From CAYLMG01 sp964464635 (lineage in GTDB: Bacteria > Planctomycetota > Phycisphaerae > Sedimentisphaerales > Anaerobacaceae), in contig CAYXGT010000011.1 of the NCBI GenBank assembly GCA_964464635.1, positions 1 through 45,081 on the forward strand: DNA of 45,081 nt, in the 5' to 3' direction. Below the pieces are notes generated by a model, which was not told the DNA's origin, ran no database searches, and worked only from the letters and a program-made list of their open reading frames with translations. Numbering within the stretch: the first letter of the stretch is position 1; each line of letters opens with the position of its first letter. Position numbers and translations under genes: made by a program. Below, piece after piece: positions 17,301 through 24,672 of this stretch.

Positions 17301-17890
17301 AAATTAGCGTCGATTGGAGATTCTTGTGCCGGTGGAAGAGCATCAGTTATGATTTTCTCTATGGGGCTAAATTTGCCAACAGGAGCTATAATCAGCAGCT
17401 TCCGGCCTTGCTGGTTAATAATTGCTTTGTGGCCAACTCCGGCAGGAGGCTCAGAAAAACTACCTATCAGGATATCACTTATTTGGGAAGATATTTCTTC
17501 ATTCGTTGGCAGGTCATTAGAATCCGGCGGTATTGAGATTGATTTGATAATAAATTTACTTTCCACGTCGACGAGCTTAACGACCTGTCCTGCGTTCGAG
17601 AGCTGCGGCCGCAGACCGGTTACAGAAAGCATATCCTCTCTGAGAATCTGGACTTCGACATTTATACCGGTCAAATCGAGATATTTCTTCGCCTGCTCAG
17701 CGGATATATGTTTCAGGTTAAAAACTCTGTATCTCGGAGGTTCCGGGAGCGGTTTTTCCGCTGAGGTCTGTTCATTTGCAATACCGTTATTACCATCGAA
17801 AAAAAGCGTAAAGAAAGCAAGGACAATAACCATAACCTTCAGCAAAAACAAGCTCTGAAGGCTGCCTTTATCGTTTTTATTCGAAATCAT
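14387..17890 (-). CDS. gspD: T2SS secretin GspD, unusually long
   Basis: The outer-membrane secretin forms the exit channel. From the ATG at 17890 (GGGAG seven bases upstream) it has about 1167 residues, against roughly 650-750 in standard GspD. In order it has: an N-terminal hydrophobic signal; an N0-like region; a long Asp/Asn-rich low-complexity linker (many D-x-N triplets); several N-domain repeats (including AKDLDPAI and RILMIGLAEQLDTVESLID); a Thr/Arg/Gly-rich linker; and the C-terminal secretin domain with VLIDVSLVEIS, RVLAKPKLLVNDNETG and VPLLGDIPIVGGLF. The frame opens further upstream to 17962, but that start lacks a signal peptide. Its upstream neighbour is the gspC-like gene. Confidence 0.93.
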   Translation of the reverse strand: MISNKNDKGSLQSLFLLKVMVIVLAFFTLFFDGNNGIANEQTSAEKPLPEPPRYRVFNLKHISAEQAKKYLDLTGINVEVQILREDMLSVTGLRPQLSNAGQVVKLVDVESKFIIKSISIPPDSNDLPTNEEISSQISDILIGSFSEPPAGVGHKAIINQQGRKLLIIAPVGKFSPIEKIITDALPPAQESPIDANLPADTNQPAMPEHKTYADANQVKKTDSNELKIPDVNNLSKIADADKMEKIDANELPRTDVNESNLVDVFDRLVASLGETKVPEIRIPVDLQQQTSIPAEVREPNRPAVEEKEQIIQMLEKSQRPEEIAAAAEQKILEQDEAQLLDAEQIEQIRSYKPESVIDSNEQLTIEVPEKLKIVDLLGLAGEYLNINYMYDPAQVQGEVTLKLRGKNRGQIQVKELYPLVEAVLKYKGLVMTRTENNLVIIAPKAQAKDLDPAIIGAEKGEVRIGDVIVTRIFELKYIDAENAKNLLVGMNLGEDINTSASEAGYLIVTGYAHRMPRIEQLLNLVDIPGQEKEFRFRQLKYTMAATLKDKIKTLADQLGTISITVGAAATQPTTPSPRRQGESTAVYRARVAREARTRRTTPTAAPGTTAAEPESVYLDVDERTNRILMIGLAEQLDTVESLIDTLDVEQQDVRSLRLYEIQNVDAAEVTGKLQELGIISSAPTAGRARTTTRTQRTTTTGRTPTGRTTPPAGTTPGGRITADVSGGSSEQEPLIEEPQVVIIESTNSLLVNATAEQHAQIAMIIGFVDAQPEEASINYVVYPLENQDPEGLAEILNQLIQETIERTDPTGKVVSSETTRKTEEDITILADKNTFSIIVYASKKNQQWIESLIRQLDKRRPQVLIDVSLVEISKDDEFTLDLDLVSKYPTFSKALETGQISLIASGLTRRTLEGSSVSGSGTAFYSDDHIQALLTAVETKSYGRVLAKPKLLVNDNETGTIMTTEVQTVITPKSEVVSGSSGTATTSTSVDKSEYTAEISLNITPHISEGDLLRLEINMTRTDFQTRKDYDITVDDKKLSGPTPPDLLTSDVTTVITVPNRKTIILGGLEKLNQTKGGTKVPLLGDIPIVGGLFRSTSNTDSQNRLYVFVKANILRPEGNMEDSDIMRISKENREAFEKYEREMQEYEDWPGIKPKPMDPVKILEGD

Positions 17891-18220
17891 AGATGGCTCC
17901 CTAAGTTCCGTACAGAGCGCATAACTATCAAGTGTCGCTCTATGTTTGCCTTTATCGGGCATCTCGGCCTGTAACTGTTGCAGAACCAGTTTCCGGGATA
18001 TTCCAAGCTATTTTCCATATAGGCTCCAAAGCATCAATAAATAGTAAATCAGCTTATCTATAAGACATAAAAAACGCCTAAAAGTTCCCATTTTTCGGTG
18101 ATAAACGGCCGATAAAGCGACCGAAAAACAACGAAAGTACAAGCATTATAAGTACTTAGGTTTCGAGAAGATTTTGTATGGGGCTTTTAGAAAAAAGAGC
18201 AGGATTTGCTCTTTCACTGA

Positions 18221-19207
18221 CTACCTCAGGACAGGTGGTCTTCTTCTTCTTGAGTTTACGGGGGTCTTATCTACCTCCGGCTGATTAGGGTCCTTTTTCT
18301 CGCTGTCCAGCTTTTCGCCGAGGTCATTAAGTTTTTCTGCTTCCTTTCCACTTACCCGCATATTTTCGATATCGGAGAAATATTGCATGATTATCTCATC
18401 AGCTTTTTCATGGCTTTGTTCATCTGTATCTCCGTCAGCCGATTCATTAATGGTATTATTGAGTTCCTCAATAAACTTATCGAACAATTTCTGTTCTTCA
18501 GGACTTATCACCGGCGCCGACCTCTGCCGGTTTTGAATTGACTCTGCAGACCTTCTTGCAGCAGCTGCCTGTTTTTTGACTAAAGCAGTTTTGTCAAGTC
18601 CGGTATTATTGATTAAGGCAGGTGTGCGATTAGCTGGTATTGTTGATTCATCTGACTTTCCGACAACAAGGGAAGTCTGTTGAGGTTCCTCGACCATAGT
18701 AAGTGGATAAGTCCTTGTGCCGTCGTTAATAATAACCGAGCCATCCTTTATCTCCCTTATGATCAGGTGGCCGACGACGTCAGACTGCCTGACCCATCTG
18801 CGGTCCAGGCCTGGTTCATCAATCAAAGCGACTGACAAGGCTGGATTCGATTCGTGGACACAGGTGGCAATAAGATTAAACCTGGCAGTTCTGGCTTTGG
18901 ATTGAACCACAGGGACGGCTACAGTTTCTCTCTCGACCGGCGGTCTTACTCTTTCGACCTTTGGTTTTGGAGGATTAAGATAGAGGGCGAAATCTTCGGC
19001 CTCTTTTACGAGCGGAGGCTTCTGGTCTGCGTCTTTTTTTGCTCTATCGCCTTGTGTCCTTTTAAATCTTTCTACGACGCTTTGAACTTCCAAAGACTCT
19101 TTGGTTTTTGCATCGCCCTTATTTGCTCCCAAGACTACGGGCAGAGCAACGATAATAACAACCAGCAGAGCTATCAAAATACTTGCTATTTTAACGGTTT
19201 TAACCAT
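18221..19207 (-). CDS. GspC/PilP-like inner-membrane protein heading the T2SS cluster
   Basis: The 328-residue protein has one N-terminal membrane helix (about 6-27), a charged proline-rich linker (60-100) and a small beta-rich domain (about 108-172, from FNLIATCVHESNPALSVALI to TRTYPLTM). That domain resembles the HR domain of GspC or the PilP fold, which contacts the secretin N0 domain. The rest is charged and probably disordered, ending with a basic RRRRPP tail. Its place just before gspD supports a GspC role. Similarity by eye is modest, so the gene symbol is left blank. About 330 bp separate it from gspD, so gspD may have its own promoter. Confidence 0.6.
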   Translation of the reverse strand: MVKTVKIASILIALLVVIIVALPVVLGANKGDAKTKESLEVQSVVERFKRTQGDRAKKDADQKPPLVKEAEDFALYLNPPKPKVERVRPPVERETVAVPVVQSKARTARFNLIATCVHESNPALSVALIDEPGLDRRWVRQSDVVGHLIIREIKDGSVIINDGTRTYPLTMVEEPQQTSLVVGKSDESTIPANRTPALINNTGLDKTALVKKQAAAARRSAESIQNRQRSAPVISPEEQKLFDKFIEELNNTINESADGDTDEQSHEKADEIIMQYFSDIENMRVSGKEAEKLNDLGEKLDSEKKDPNQPEVDKTPVNSRRRRPPVLR

Positions 19208-19550
19208 CTTTTATCTCATCAACAAATGAGCATAGTTATATCACAGGAAATAAGCCTGCACGCCGCCTATATTCAAACGGCCTCTAATATTAAGACGTTA
19301 TCGGCAATATTTTGTTCCCTCCCAATGGATATTTTTTCAAAATATTTTGCGACACCGGAGGCTGTTGTGCGAATAATCAAGGCTTTATTTGACAATATTA
19401 TCCTGGAGGATAATAATGATGCAGAGTTTATATAACAACCTCATTTCGCGTAAATTCGTATAGTACCGATAAAAACTTTTTTTTATATAGTCAGACCCAG
19501 ACTAATACAGATTTCGAACTACCGTTTTATAGAAAAGGAACTATAATTTT
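19208..19550. other. Intergenic region upstream of the T2SS cluster
   Basis: About 340 bp of AT-rich sequence that must include the promoter of the gspC-like gene on the minus strand and the 3' flank of the DUF1573 gene. Besides the weak small ORF, I see no hairpin terminator or clear consensus promoter. Confidence 0.4.
19226..19435 (+). CDS. Possible small ORF opposite the gspC-like promoter region
   Basis: A 69-codon frame starting ATG at 19226 lies in the gap between the gspC-like gene and the DUF1573 gene. Its translation ends with a protein-like amphipathic stretch (PEAVVRIIKALFDN...EDNNDAEF). It has no convincing ribosome site at this ATG. Inside it, a GGAGG sits seven bases before another, shorter frame (ATGATGCAG, 15 codons). 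It resembles no family I know. I list it as a weak candidate only. Confidence 0.2.
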   Translation: MSIVISQEISLHAAYIQTASNIKTLSAIFCSLPMDIFSKYFATPEAVVRIIKALFDNIILEDNNDAEFI

Positions 19551-20702
19551 TTAACTTCCCGCATAGAATCCGCGACAGGTAACCTTTAGCTCCTGACTGC
19601 CTTTGATTTTAACAAGCAGGTTATCCTGAAAAGACTTTGCATTTTTTTCTAATTTAGGCGGATCTATCTGCAATTTAAGTTTATAACTGCCTTTATCTAT
19701 CTTTTCGCTGCTGAGCGCTTTTACAAAACCTTTTTCGGAGGAAATTGATTCGATGTCGAAATCCTCACCGTAGTTATTCTTCACCCAGATGTCTTCTCTT
19801 ACTATCGGTTTTCCTGGCTGAGCCTTGAAAACAAGCACAACAGCCGGTCGACTTGAAAACTCTGCCGGCGCATTATATGAGATACTAATAAGACTGCAAC
19901 TGGGGTGGTCGAGATAAATCCGAACATAGCCACTCAAGTTCTGTCCAAGCTTCTCCAGATTCACCCGAGGTTTGAGAACAAATTCAGTTGCCTTTTGATT
20001 CGGGTCGAAGTCTGCTACTATGATGTCAGGGCTTGATTTAAATTGTGTTATAGAGAATTTTTTTCCATCAAGACTTCGAATCTTGATTTCAGGGCAATCG
20101 GCATTTTCTTTTTTAAGTGACAGGTTGAGCATTTCCGGTTCGTGCTCGACTACTTTTGCGACAGATGCCTGTATCGTGAGCGTAACGCTTGGTTGCTTTT
20201 TGTCATTACTCAAGACATATAAATTTTTCTTTACGGGCGCTGTTCCAACACCAGCTTTAAAATTGACCTCAATTTCTCCGCTTTCTCCGGGAGCATACTC
20301 TTTCTTAGGCAGTTTGGCCACGGTACAGCCACAGGTAGATCTGATTCTTCTTATTTCGAGGACATCGCTGCCAACATTCGTAAATTTAAATCCGCATTTA
20401 TTATCCGACTTTGGAGACACCTGTCCGAAATCGTGCATATCGGATTCGAATTTAATTTGGGGCCTTGAGCTTTTGGACACGGCCTGAACTGCTTTGGCAG
20501 ACACCTTCGCCGGTGTACTCACCGTTGTTTTTTCAACAGGTGTTTTACCTTCAGCGGTGACCTTTTGACTTTCTAACAATTTTGCTGAATCTTGTTTTTC
20601 CTCGGTTGTTTTTTGTGGTGAGCCCTGCTCATCGCAGCCGGCGAGGAAAAAGCCGAAGGAAAAAACAACTAAAATACATAAAGTAAAAACCAAGCGCTTC
20701 AT
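19551..20702 (-). CDS. DUF1573-domain lipoprotein
   Basis: The 383-residue protein has a strong lipoprotein signal with lipobox LAGC (Cys23), then a Lys/Thr-rich linker. A DUF1573 domain follows (about 80-170: KFESDMHDFGQV, then FTNVGSDVLEIRRIRSTCGCT and a YAPGESGEIEV strand). This immunoglobulin-like domain is widespread in Bacteroidota and Planctomycetota surface proteins and has no fixed function. The remaining C-terminal part is beta-rich and may hold one or two more related domains. It is divergently transcribed from the ECF sigma gene, with about 260 bp between them, so the two could share regulation. Confidence 0.82.
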   Translation of the reverse strand: MKRLVFTLCILVVFSFGFFLAGCDEQGSPQKTTEEKQDSAKLLESQKVTAEGKTPVEKTTVSTPAKVSAKAVQAVSKSSRPQIKFESDMHDFGQVSPKSDNKCGFKFTNVGSDVLEIRRIRSTCGCTVAKLPKKEYAPGESGEIEVNFKAGVGTAPVKKNLYVLSNDKKQPSVTLTIQASVAKVVEHEPEMLNLSLKKENADCPEIKIRSLDGKKFSITQFKSSPDIIVADFDPNQKATEFVLKPRVNLEKLGQNLSGYVRIYLDHPSCSLISISYNAPAEFSSRPAVVLVFKAQPGKPIVREDIWVKNNYGEDFDIESISSEKGFVKALSSEKIDKGSYKLKLQIDPPKLEKNAKSFQDNLLVKIKGSQELKVTCRGFYAGS

Positions 20703-20874
20703 ACCGTTAACTCCTATTTAATCAGGTTAACTTTCTTTTCGGTTAGAAAATCTCATTATAACAAAACATTCTCTTTAAGCAACACTTTTATTTCAACCTC
20801 AAAACCTCTTTCGCGGCGATAATAACACCCTTATTCAAATGCAGGACATATATTCTGTTATACTCGGCGAAAAG

Positions 20875-20889
20875 TGTAAAGGTTTTACA
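20875..20889. promoter_or_regulatory. Inverted repeat upstream of the ECF sigma gene
   Basis: TGTAAA (20875-20880) and TTTACA (20884-20889) flank GGT in the divergent intergenic region between the DUF1573 and sigma genes. It is a plausible operator, but no cognate regulator is evident. Confidence 0.35.
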
Positions 20890-20911
20890 AAAAATTTACT
20901 TACCCGCCGTC

Positions 20912-20937
20912 AACCATCAGGCTACTATAGACGTCTA
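20912..20937 (+). promoter_or_regulatory. Candidate ECF-type autoregulated promoter
   Basis: AACC (20912-20915), a 16-base spacer and CGTC (20932-20935) fit the general ECF promoter form (AAC-type -35, 16-17 bases, CGTC/TC-type -10) and lie 30 bp before the sigma gene start. The -10 is embedded in the 10-bp palindrome TAGACGTCTA (20928-20937). No second copy was found elsewhere in the window. Confidence 0.35.
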
Positions 20938-20964
20938 AAGAATTAACTGGAGCAGGCAGCCTGA

Positions 20965-21552
20965 ATGGAAATTAGCGACAACAGCTTAATAGAAGCCCAT
21001 AATCTGGGAGACAGTGATGCTTTTAGGCAAATCGTGCGCCGGCATGGTCCGGCTTTGTTAGGATATATTATCAGGATGAGCGGCAGCAGAGAAAAGGCAG
21101 AAGATTATTTTCAGCAGACCTTTATGAAAGTGTATGAAAAGGCGAATACGTTTCGGCAAGGAAGTTTCAAGTCGTGGCTTTTTACCATAGCAACAAACGT
21201 TGTTATGGACGGTTTTCGACGTCAAAAAAAACAGCCGGCTTTATCGCTAAACGAGATGATTGAAACGGGAAACTCCGACGGCGAAGAATTCGGAGCGGTC
21301 GTTACAGCAGATAACTCGAATAATCCTTTTGAAAAGGCAGCGGAGGCTGAGCTGACTGAACAGCTACGAGATTTTATAATTTCGCTGCCGGCAGGTCAGC
21401 GAGCGGCTCTTGTGCTGAGCTATTATCAGCAGATGAGTTATTCACAAGTTGCCAAGGTGCTGGGCTGCTCGATTGGAACCGTCAAGAAACAAATGTATAG
21501 AGCATTGAAGAGGCTGGCCGATAAACTACCAGAGCAGCGGAAAATTTTATGA
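20965..21552 (+). CDS. ECF-family RNA polymerase sigma factor
   Basis: The 195-residue protein has sigma region 2 (about 15-90, with AEDYFQQTFMKVYEK, and SWLFTIATNVVMDGFRRQ for -10 recognition) and region 4 (about 135-185, with LPAGQRAALVLSYYQQMSYSQVAKVLG as the helix-turn-helix). Regions 1 and 3 are absent, as in all ECF factors. The stop overlaps the ATG of the next gene in an ATGA, so sigma and anti-sigma are translationally coupled. The start at 20965 has an AGG about eight bases upstream. It presumably directs its own operon and other targets when released by the membrane anti-sigma factor encoded next. Confidence 0.93.
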   Translation: MEISDNSLIEAHNLGDSDAFRQIVRRHGPALLGYIIRMSGSREKAEDYFQQTFMKVYEKANTFRQGSFKSWLFTIATNVVMDGFRRQKKQPALSLNEMIETGNSDGEEFGAVVTADNSNNPFEKAAEAELTEQLRDFIISLPAGQRAALVLSYYQQMSYSQVAKVLGCSIGTVKKQMYRALKRLADKLPEQRKIL

Positions 21553-23375
21553 AGAAAAATCATCTGACAGAAAAAGACCTTATTGAATATCAATTCAAGT
21601 TAGCTTCGCAAGAGCAGATTGCAGAGGCTGCTGAACATCTTAAAGAGTGCGAAAAATGCCGGCAACTCAATGAACGGCTGGCGGCTAAATTTTCCTCGCT
21701 GGAGCTTCTGCGAGAAGAGCCGCAGCTAAGCGAAGAGCTGGTTTCCAGAGTGCTTGAGAGTATCAAGACATCCCGCCAAACGAAACTGAAATTAAAGACG
21801 TTTAAGATACCTGCATGGATAGGTGCAGCCGCTGCGGTTTTATTAGTGACATCGCTTCTCGTGGTCTCGGAAATTAAGGAACAGAGAAAGAGCAAACTTA
21901 CAGAAGGTCTGAGGATAAAACAGCCTCAAGTAACAGAAAAGTATGCCTACAGCGGCAGAGAAATCACAACTGAGCGTGCAAGTGAAATTAGTGGGGACTC
22001 AAAAGAATTGGGACGTGTTTTCACTGTTGGCGACCGAATAGTATCAAGTAAGGAGCCCAAGAAGCCGCCATTTGCACCGGCCAGTGCGATTGAACTGGTG
22101 ACACTACCGAGAAGAGAAAATGTACAGACAACGATTTACAATTCTGCGGACCTGACGCTTGTTCGTGAGAGACGCAATCTTACGCTAAAGAGGGGCTGGA
22201 ACTGGCTGCAGTTTATGTGGGCCAATACTTTGATTGACCCGACGAGCCTTAATCTGGAGCCGCTCGAAGAGAAAGGGAAAATCGAGATTGAGCAGCTTGT
22301 ATTCCCGCCTCGATTAAAAGAGGTCGGCAGATGGCTCATACATTCCGAAGTCGAAGGGCAGGTACCGTTCGAGATAACTTATTTTACTTCTGGATTAAGC
22401 TGGCGGGCATTTTATATGGGGACATTAACAGAAGATGAAAAAACAATGCGGCTTGAAGGTTACGTTCGGGTGACAAACAACAGCGGCGAAGATTACGAAA
22501 ATGCCCAGACACGGCTCATCGTGGGCAAGGTGCATCTGCTCGACCAGATCGCAGACCTTGCCCGCCGACAGTGGCCTTATGGCTGGCCGGGAGAATTTCT
22601 GCCTTTATCTTCAAATGAAAAAGGAGAAATTGATAAGATGCGAGGCTTTGTGGCACAACAATATTATAGTTTATCTATACTAGGGGATGAATTGAGTCAA
22701 AAAGTAATCACAAAGGAAGGCCTGAGCGAGTATTTTCTTTACACGATTGAGGGGACAGAAACGATTGAGACCGGCTGGTCGAAAAGGCTGATAAGCTTTA
22801 CAGCAGACGATGTACCGGTTGTCAATCTTTATAAATATGAGCAGCAGCGCTACGGCAATTCGGTTGTAAGGTTTCTAAGCTTTAAGAATGATGAAAAGCA
22901 CAAGCTTGGCGAAACACCCATACCCGGTGGGATGCTGAAGGTTTACCGAAGTGTCGATAACACGGGGCATTTATCGTATACGGGACAATCAGCCTTTAAG
23001 TACATACCCATAGACGAGGAAGTTGAATTGAATCTCGGGCCTGTAGAAAATGTTGTGGTCGAGCCGACATTAATGAAGTTTTCGACGGAGAATTTTAAGT
23101 TCGACAGTAAAGACAATATTGCCGGCTGGGACGAGGTGCGAACATATAATATCGAAGTTCGCAATACGAGGGACATACCTGTTAAGGTCGAGATTAAAAG
23201 AAACTTTGCCAGCCAATACTGGGATATCACCAAGAAAGGTGATTTTGACAGTTTCGAGAAGGAGGATTTGGATACGGTCAAGTTTACAGTCGAGCTCGAG
23301 CCGGAAACAAAAAAAGAGTTCGAATATACAGTCCGGACATACCACGGCTTACGGCAGCAAGACTGGAATAACTGA
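21549..23375 (+). CDS. Membrane anti-sigma factor fused to an exported DUF4139-like domain
   Basis: Domain order: a cytoplasmic zinc anti-sigma motif with HLKECEKC (His30, Cys34, Cys37) in the first 50 residues; a membrane helix at about 88-108; a linker of about 75 residues; then a 400-residue extracytoplasmic region (about 180-608) of DUF4139-like beta-rich sequence. Landmarks there are STLPRRENVQ-like strands, TSGLSWRAFYMG and VTNNSGEDYENAQTRL. The anti-sigma part should hold the adjacent ECF factor; the outer domain may sense or bind an envelope ligand. The outer domain is highly similar to the exported protein encoded at 24673-26086, which lacks the anti-sigma part. Fusion of a ZAS domain to a DUF4139-like domain is, to my knowledge, not a standard architecture. 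The start overlaps the sigma gene stop. Confidence 0.85.
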   Translation: MKKNHLTEKDLIEYQFKLASQEQIAEAAEHLKECEKCRQLNERLAAKFSSLELLREEPQLSEELVSRVLESIKTSRQTKLKLKTFKIPAWIGAAAAVLLVTSLLVVSEIKEQRKSKLTEGLRIKQPQVTEKYAYSGREITTERASEISGDSKELGRVFTVGDRIVSSKEPKKPPFAPASAIELVTLPRRENVQTTIYNSADLTLVRERRNLTLKRGWNWLQFMWANTLIDPTSLNLEPLEEKGKIEIEQLVFPPRLKEVGRWLIHSEVEGQVPFEITYFTSGLSWRAFYMGTLTEDEKTMRLEGYVRVTNNSGEDYENAQTRLIVGKVHLLDQIADLARRQWPYGWPGEFLPLSSNEKGEIDKMRGFVAQQYYSLSILGDELSQKVITKEGLSEYFLYTIEGTETIETGWSKRLISFTADDVPVVNLYKYEQQRYGNSVVRFLSFKNDEKHKLGETPIPGGMLKVYRSVDNTGHLSYTGQSAFKYIPIDEEVELNLGPVENVVVEPTLMKFSTENFKFDSKDNIAGWDEVRTYNIEVRNTRDIPVKVEIKRNFASQYWDITKKGDFDSFEKEDLDTVKFTVELEPETKKEFEYTVRTYHGLRQQDWNN

Positions 23376-23449
23376 GTGTATTGGTTTATCAGTAAATTTG
23401 TATGGACAAATGAACAGGTGAATAAAAATATCTGAAAGGAGAATAGATT

Positions 23450-24637
23450 ATGAGATGTAAAAAGAAAATATTAACAGTGATAATGATTTGCCTGGTGCTC
23501 GGTGGCGTTGCACAGGCGAGGATTAAGTTAGTGGCGATTCCTGAGCGGGCGGCGACGGTCATTCGCCTGGATAATCCACAGGCAACGCTGATAGAAGAAG
23601 AAAGGGTACTGACGCTGCAAAAAGGAATAAATAAAGTGGACTTTTCCTGGAAGGCGGTGAGCATAGACGCCGATTCCATCCGGCTCGCCGTGCTCGACCA
23701 TCCCGATAAGGTCAAACTTTTGAATGTGAGCTATCCGCCGAACGAAGCCGCGCTCGTCTGGGAGATAAGCAGCGACAGTGACTATGCCGAGCGGGTTCGT
23801 ATCAGCTATTTGTTAATGAATATTGACCGGCTGATAACCTACAAGGCTATTGCAGACAAGGCTGAAACCGGTATCAATTTGAAAAGCTTTTTGGTACTGC
23901 GAAACTTTTCAGGCGAAGATTTCGACACGGCCAACATCCAGCTCGATTACGGCCAGGCATTCGAGAGAGGCTTGCAGCACGAGGAAACGAAACAGATGCT
24001 GTTTTTCGAGGCGGCAAGGATTCCTGTTACAAAGGTATGGACATTCGATGCCGCAAAACTGGCCTGGGACCCGGAGCAGCTCGAGAACCAGAACGTCGGC
24101 ATTCCTGTAAGCTACCGGATATTAAACGATAAAAAAAGCGGGCTTGGTGAGTTCGCACTATGGGGCGGCAAGGCCAGAATCTTCCAGGACGACGGACACG
24201 AAAGCACAATCTTTCTGGGTGAAGATGTTACAGGATTAGTGCCCGTCGGTGAAAAGACCGAACTGTATATCGGTGACAGCAGGGACATCGTCGTTACGCA
24301 GCGAAAGATGAAAGAGCAGCAGATAAATATCAAAAGAAACAACGGTAACAGCATCATACTCTACGACACTGATGAGGAAATTGTCGCGAAGATTGAAAAC
24401 TTCAAGGACAGCCCGGCTGTTCTGACCGTGATAGAGCACATACCGGGTCAGTGGGATATGGAAAAATGTGTTCCGGATGATTACGTGAAAAAGAACGCCA
24501 ACACGCTTGAGTTCGAGATAAAGCTGCCTGCCAGAGGCAAGGGCGGCCCGGCAGTAACAGAGATTAAGATGCAATATCACCGCAGGAACATCAGGCCCGG
24601 CGTGCAGATTCCGGATGTGCAGTTTTACGGCAGATAA
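23450..24637 (+). CDS. Exported DUF4139-like protein, divergent paralogue
   Basis: The 395-residue product has a Sec signal peptide (about 1-23, ending AQA) and a mature region that follows the same plan as its neighbours. It has the LV-IPERAATVIRL and LTLQKGINKVDFSW-type strands, a central LRNFSGEDFDTANIQL corresponding to NNSGEDYENAQTRL, and a C-terminal beta-sandwich-like region. Identity to the two flanking genes is low, so it is an old duplicate. A strong AAAGGAG ribosome site lies eight bases before the ATG. It is probably periplasmic or surface-exposed and in the sigma operon. The function is not known; DUF4139 proteins have been linked only loosely to envelope biology. Confidence 0.75.
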   Translation: MRCKKKILTVIMICLVLGGVAQARIKLVAIPERAATVIRLDNPQATLIEEERVLTLQKGINKVDFSWKAVSIDADSIRLAVLDHPDKVKLLNVSYPPNEAALVWEISSDSDYAERVRISYLLMNIDRLITYKAIADKAETGINLKSFLVLRNFSGEDFDTANIQLDYGQAFERGLQHEETKQMLFFEAARIPVTKVWTFDAAKLAWDPEQLENQNVGIPVSYRILNDKKSGLGEFALWGGKARIFQDDGHESTIFLGEDVTGLVPVGEKTELYIGDSRDIVVTQRKMKEQQINIKRNNGNSIILYDTDEEIVAKIENFKDSPAVLTVIEHIPGQWDMEKCVPDDYVKKNANTLEFEIKLPARGKGGPAVTEIKMQYHRRNIRPGVQIPDVQFYGR

Positions 24638-24672
24638 CAGAGCGAAAAAATAAGATTTTAGGAGAGATAAAA

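Noticed and set aside
15558..17858. Several long plus-strand open frames opposite gspD
   Set aside because: They mirror the codon pattern of gspD on the other strand, are rich in Ser, lack ribosome sites and match no family.
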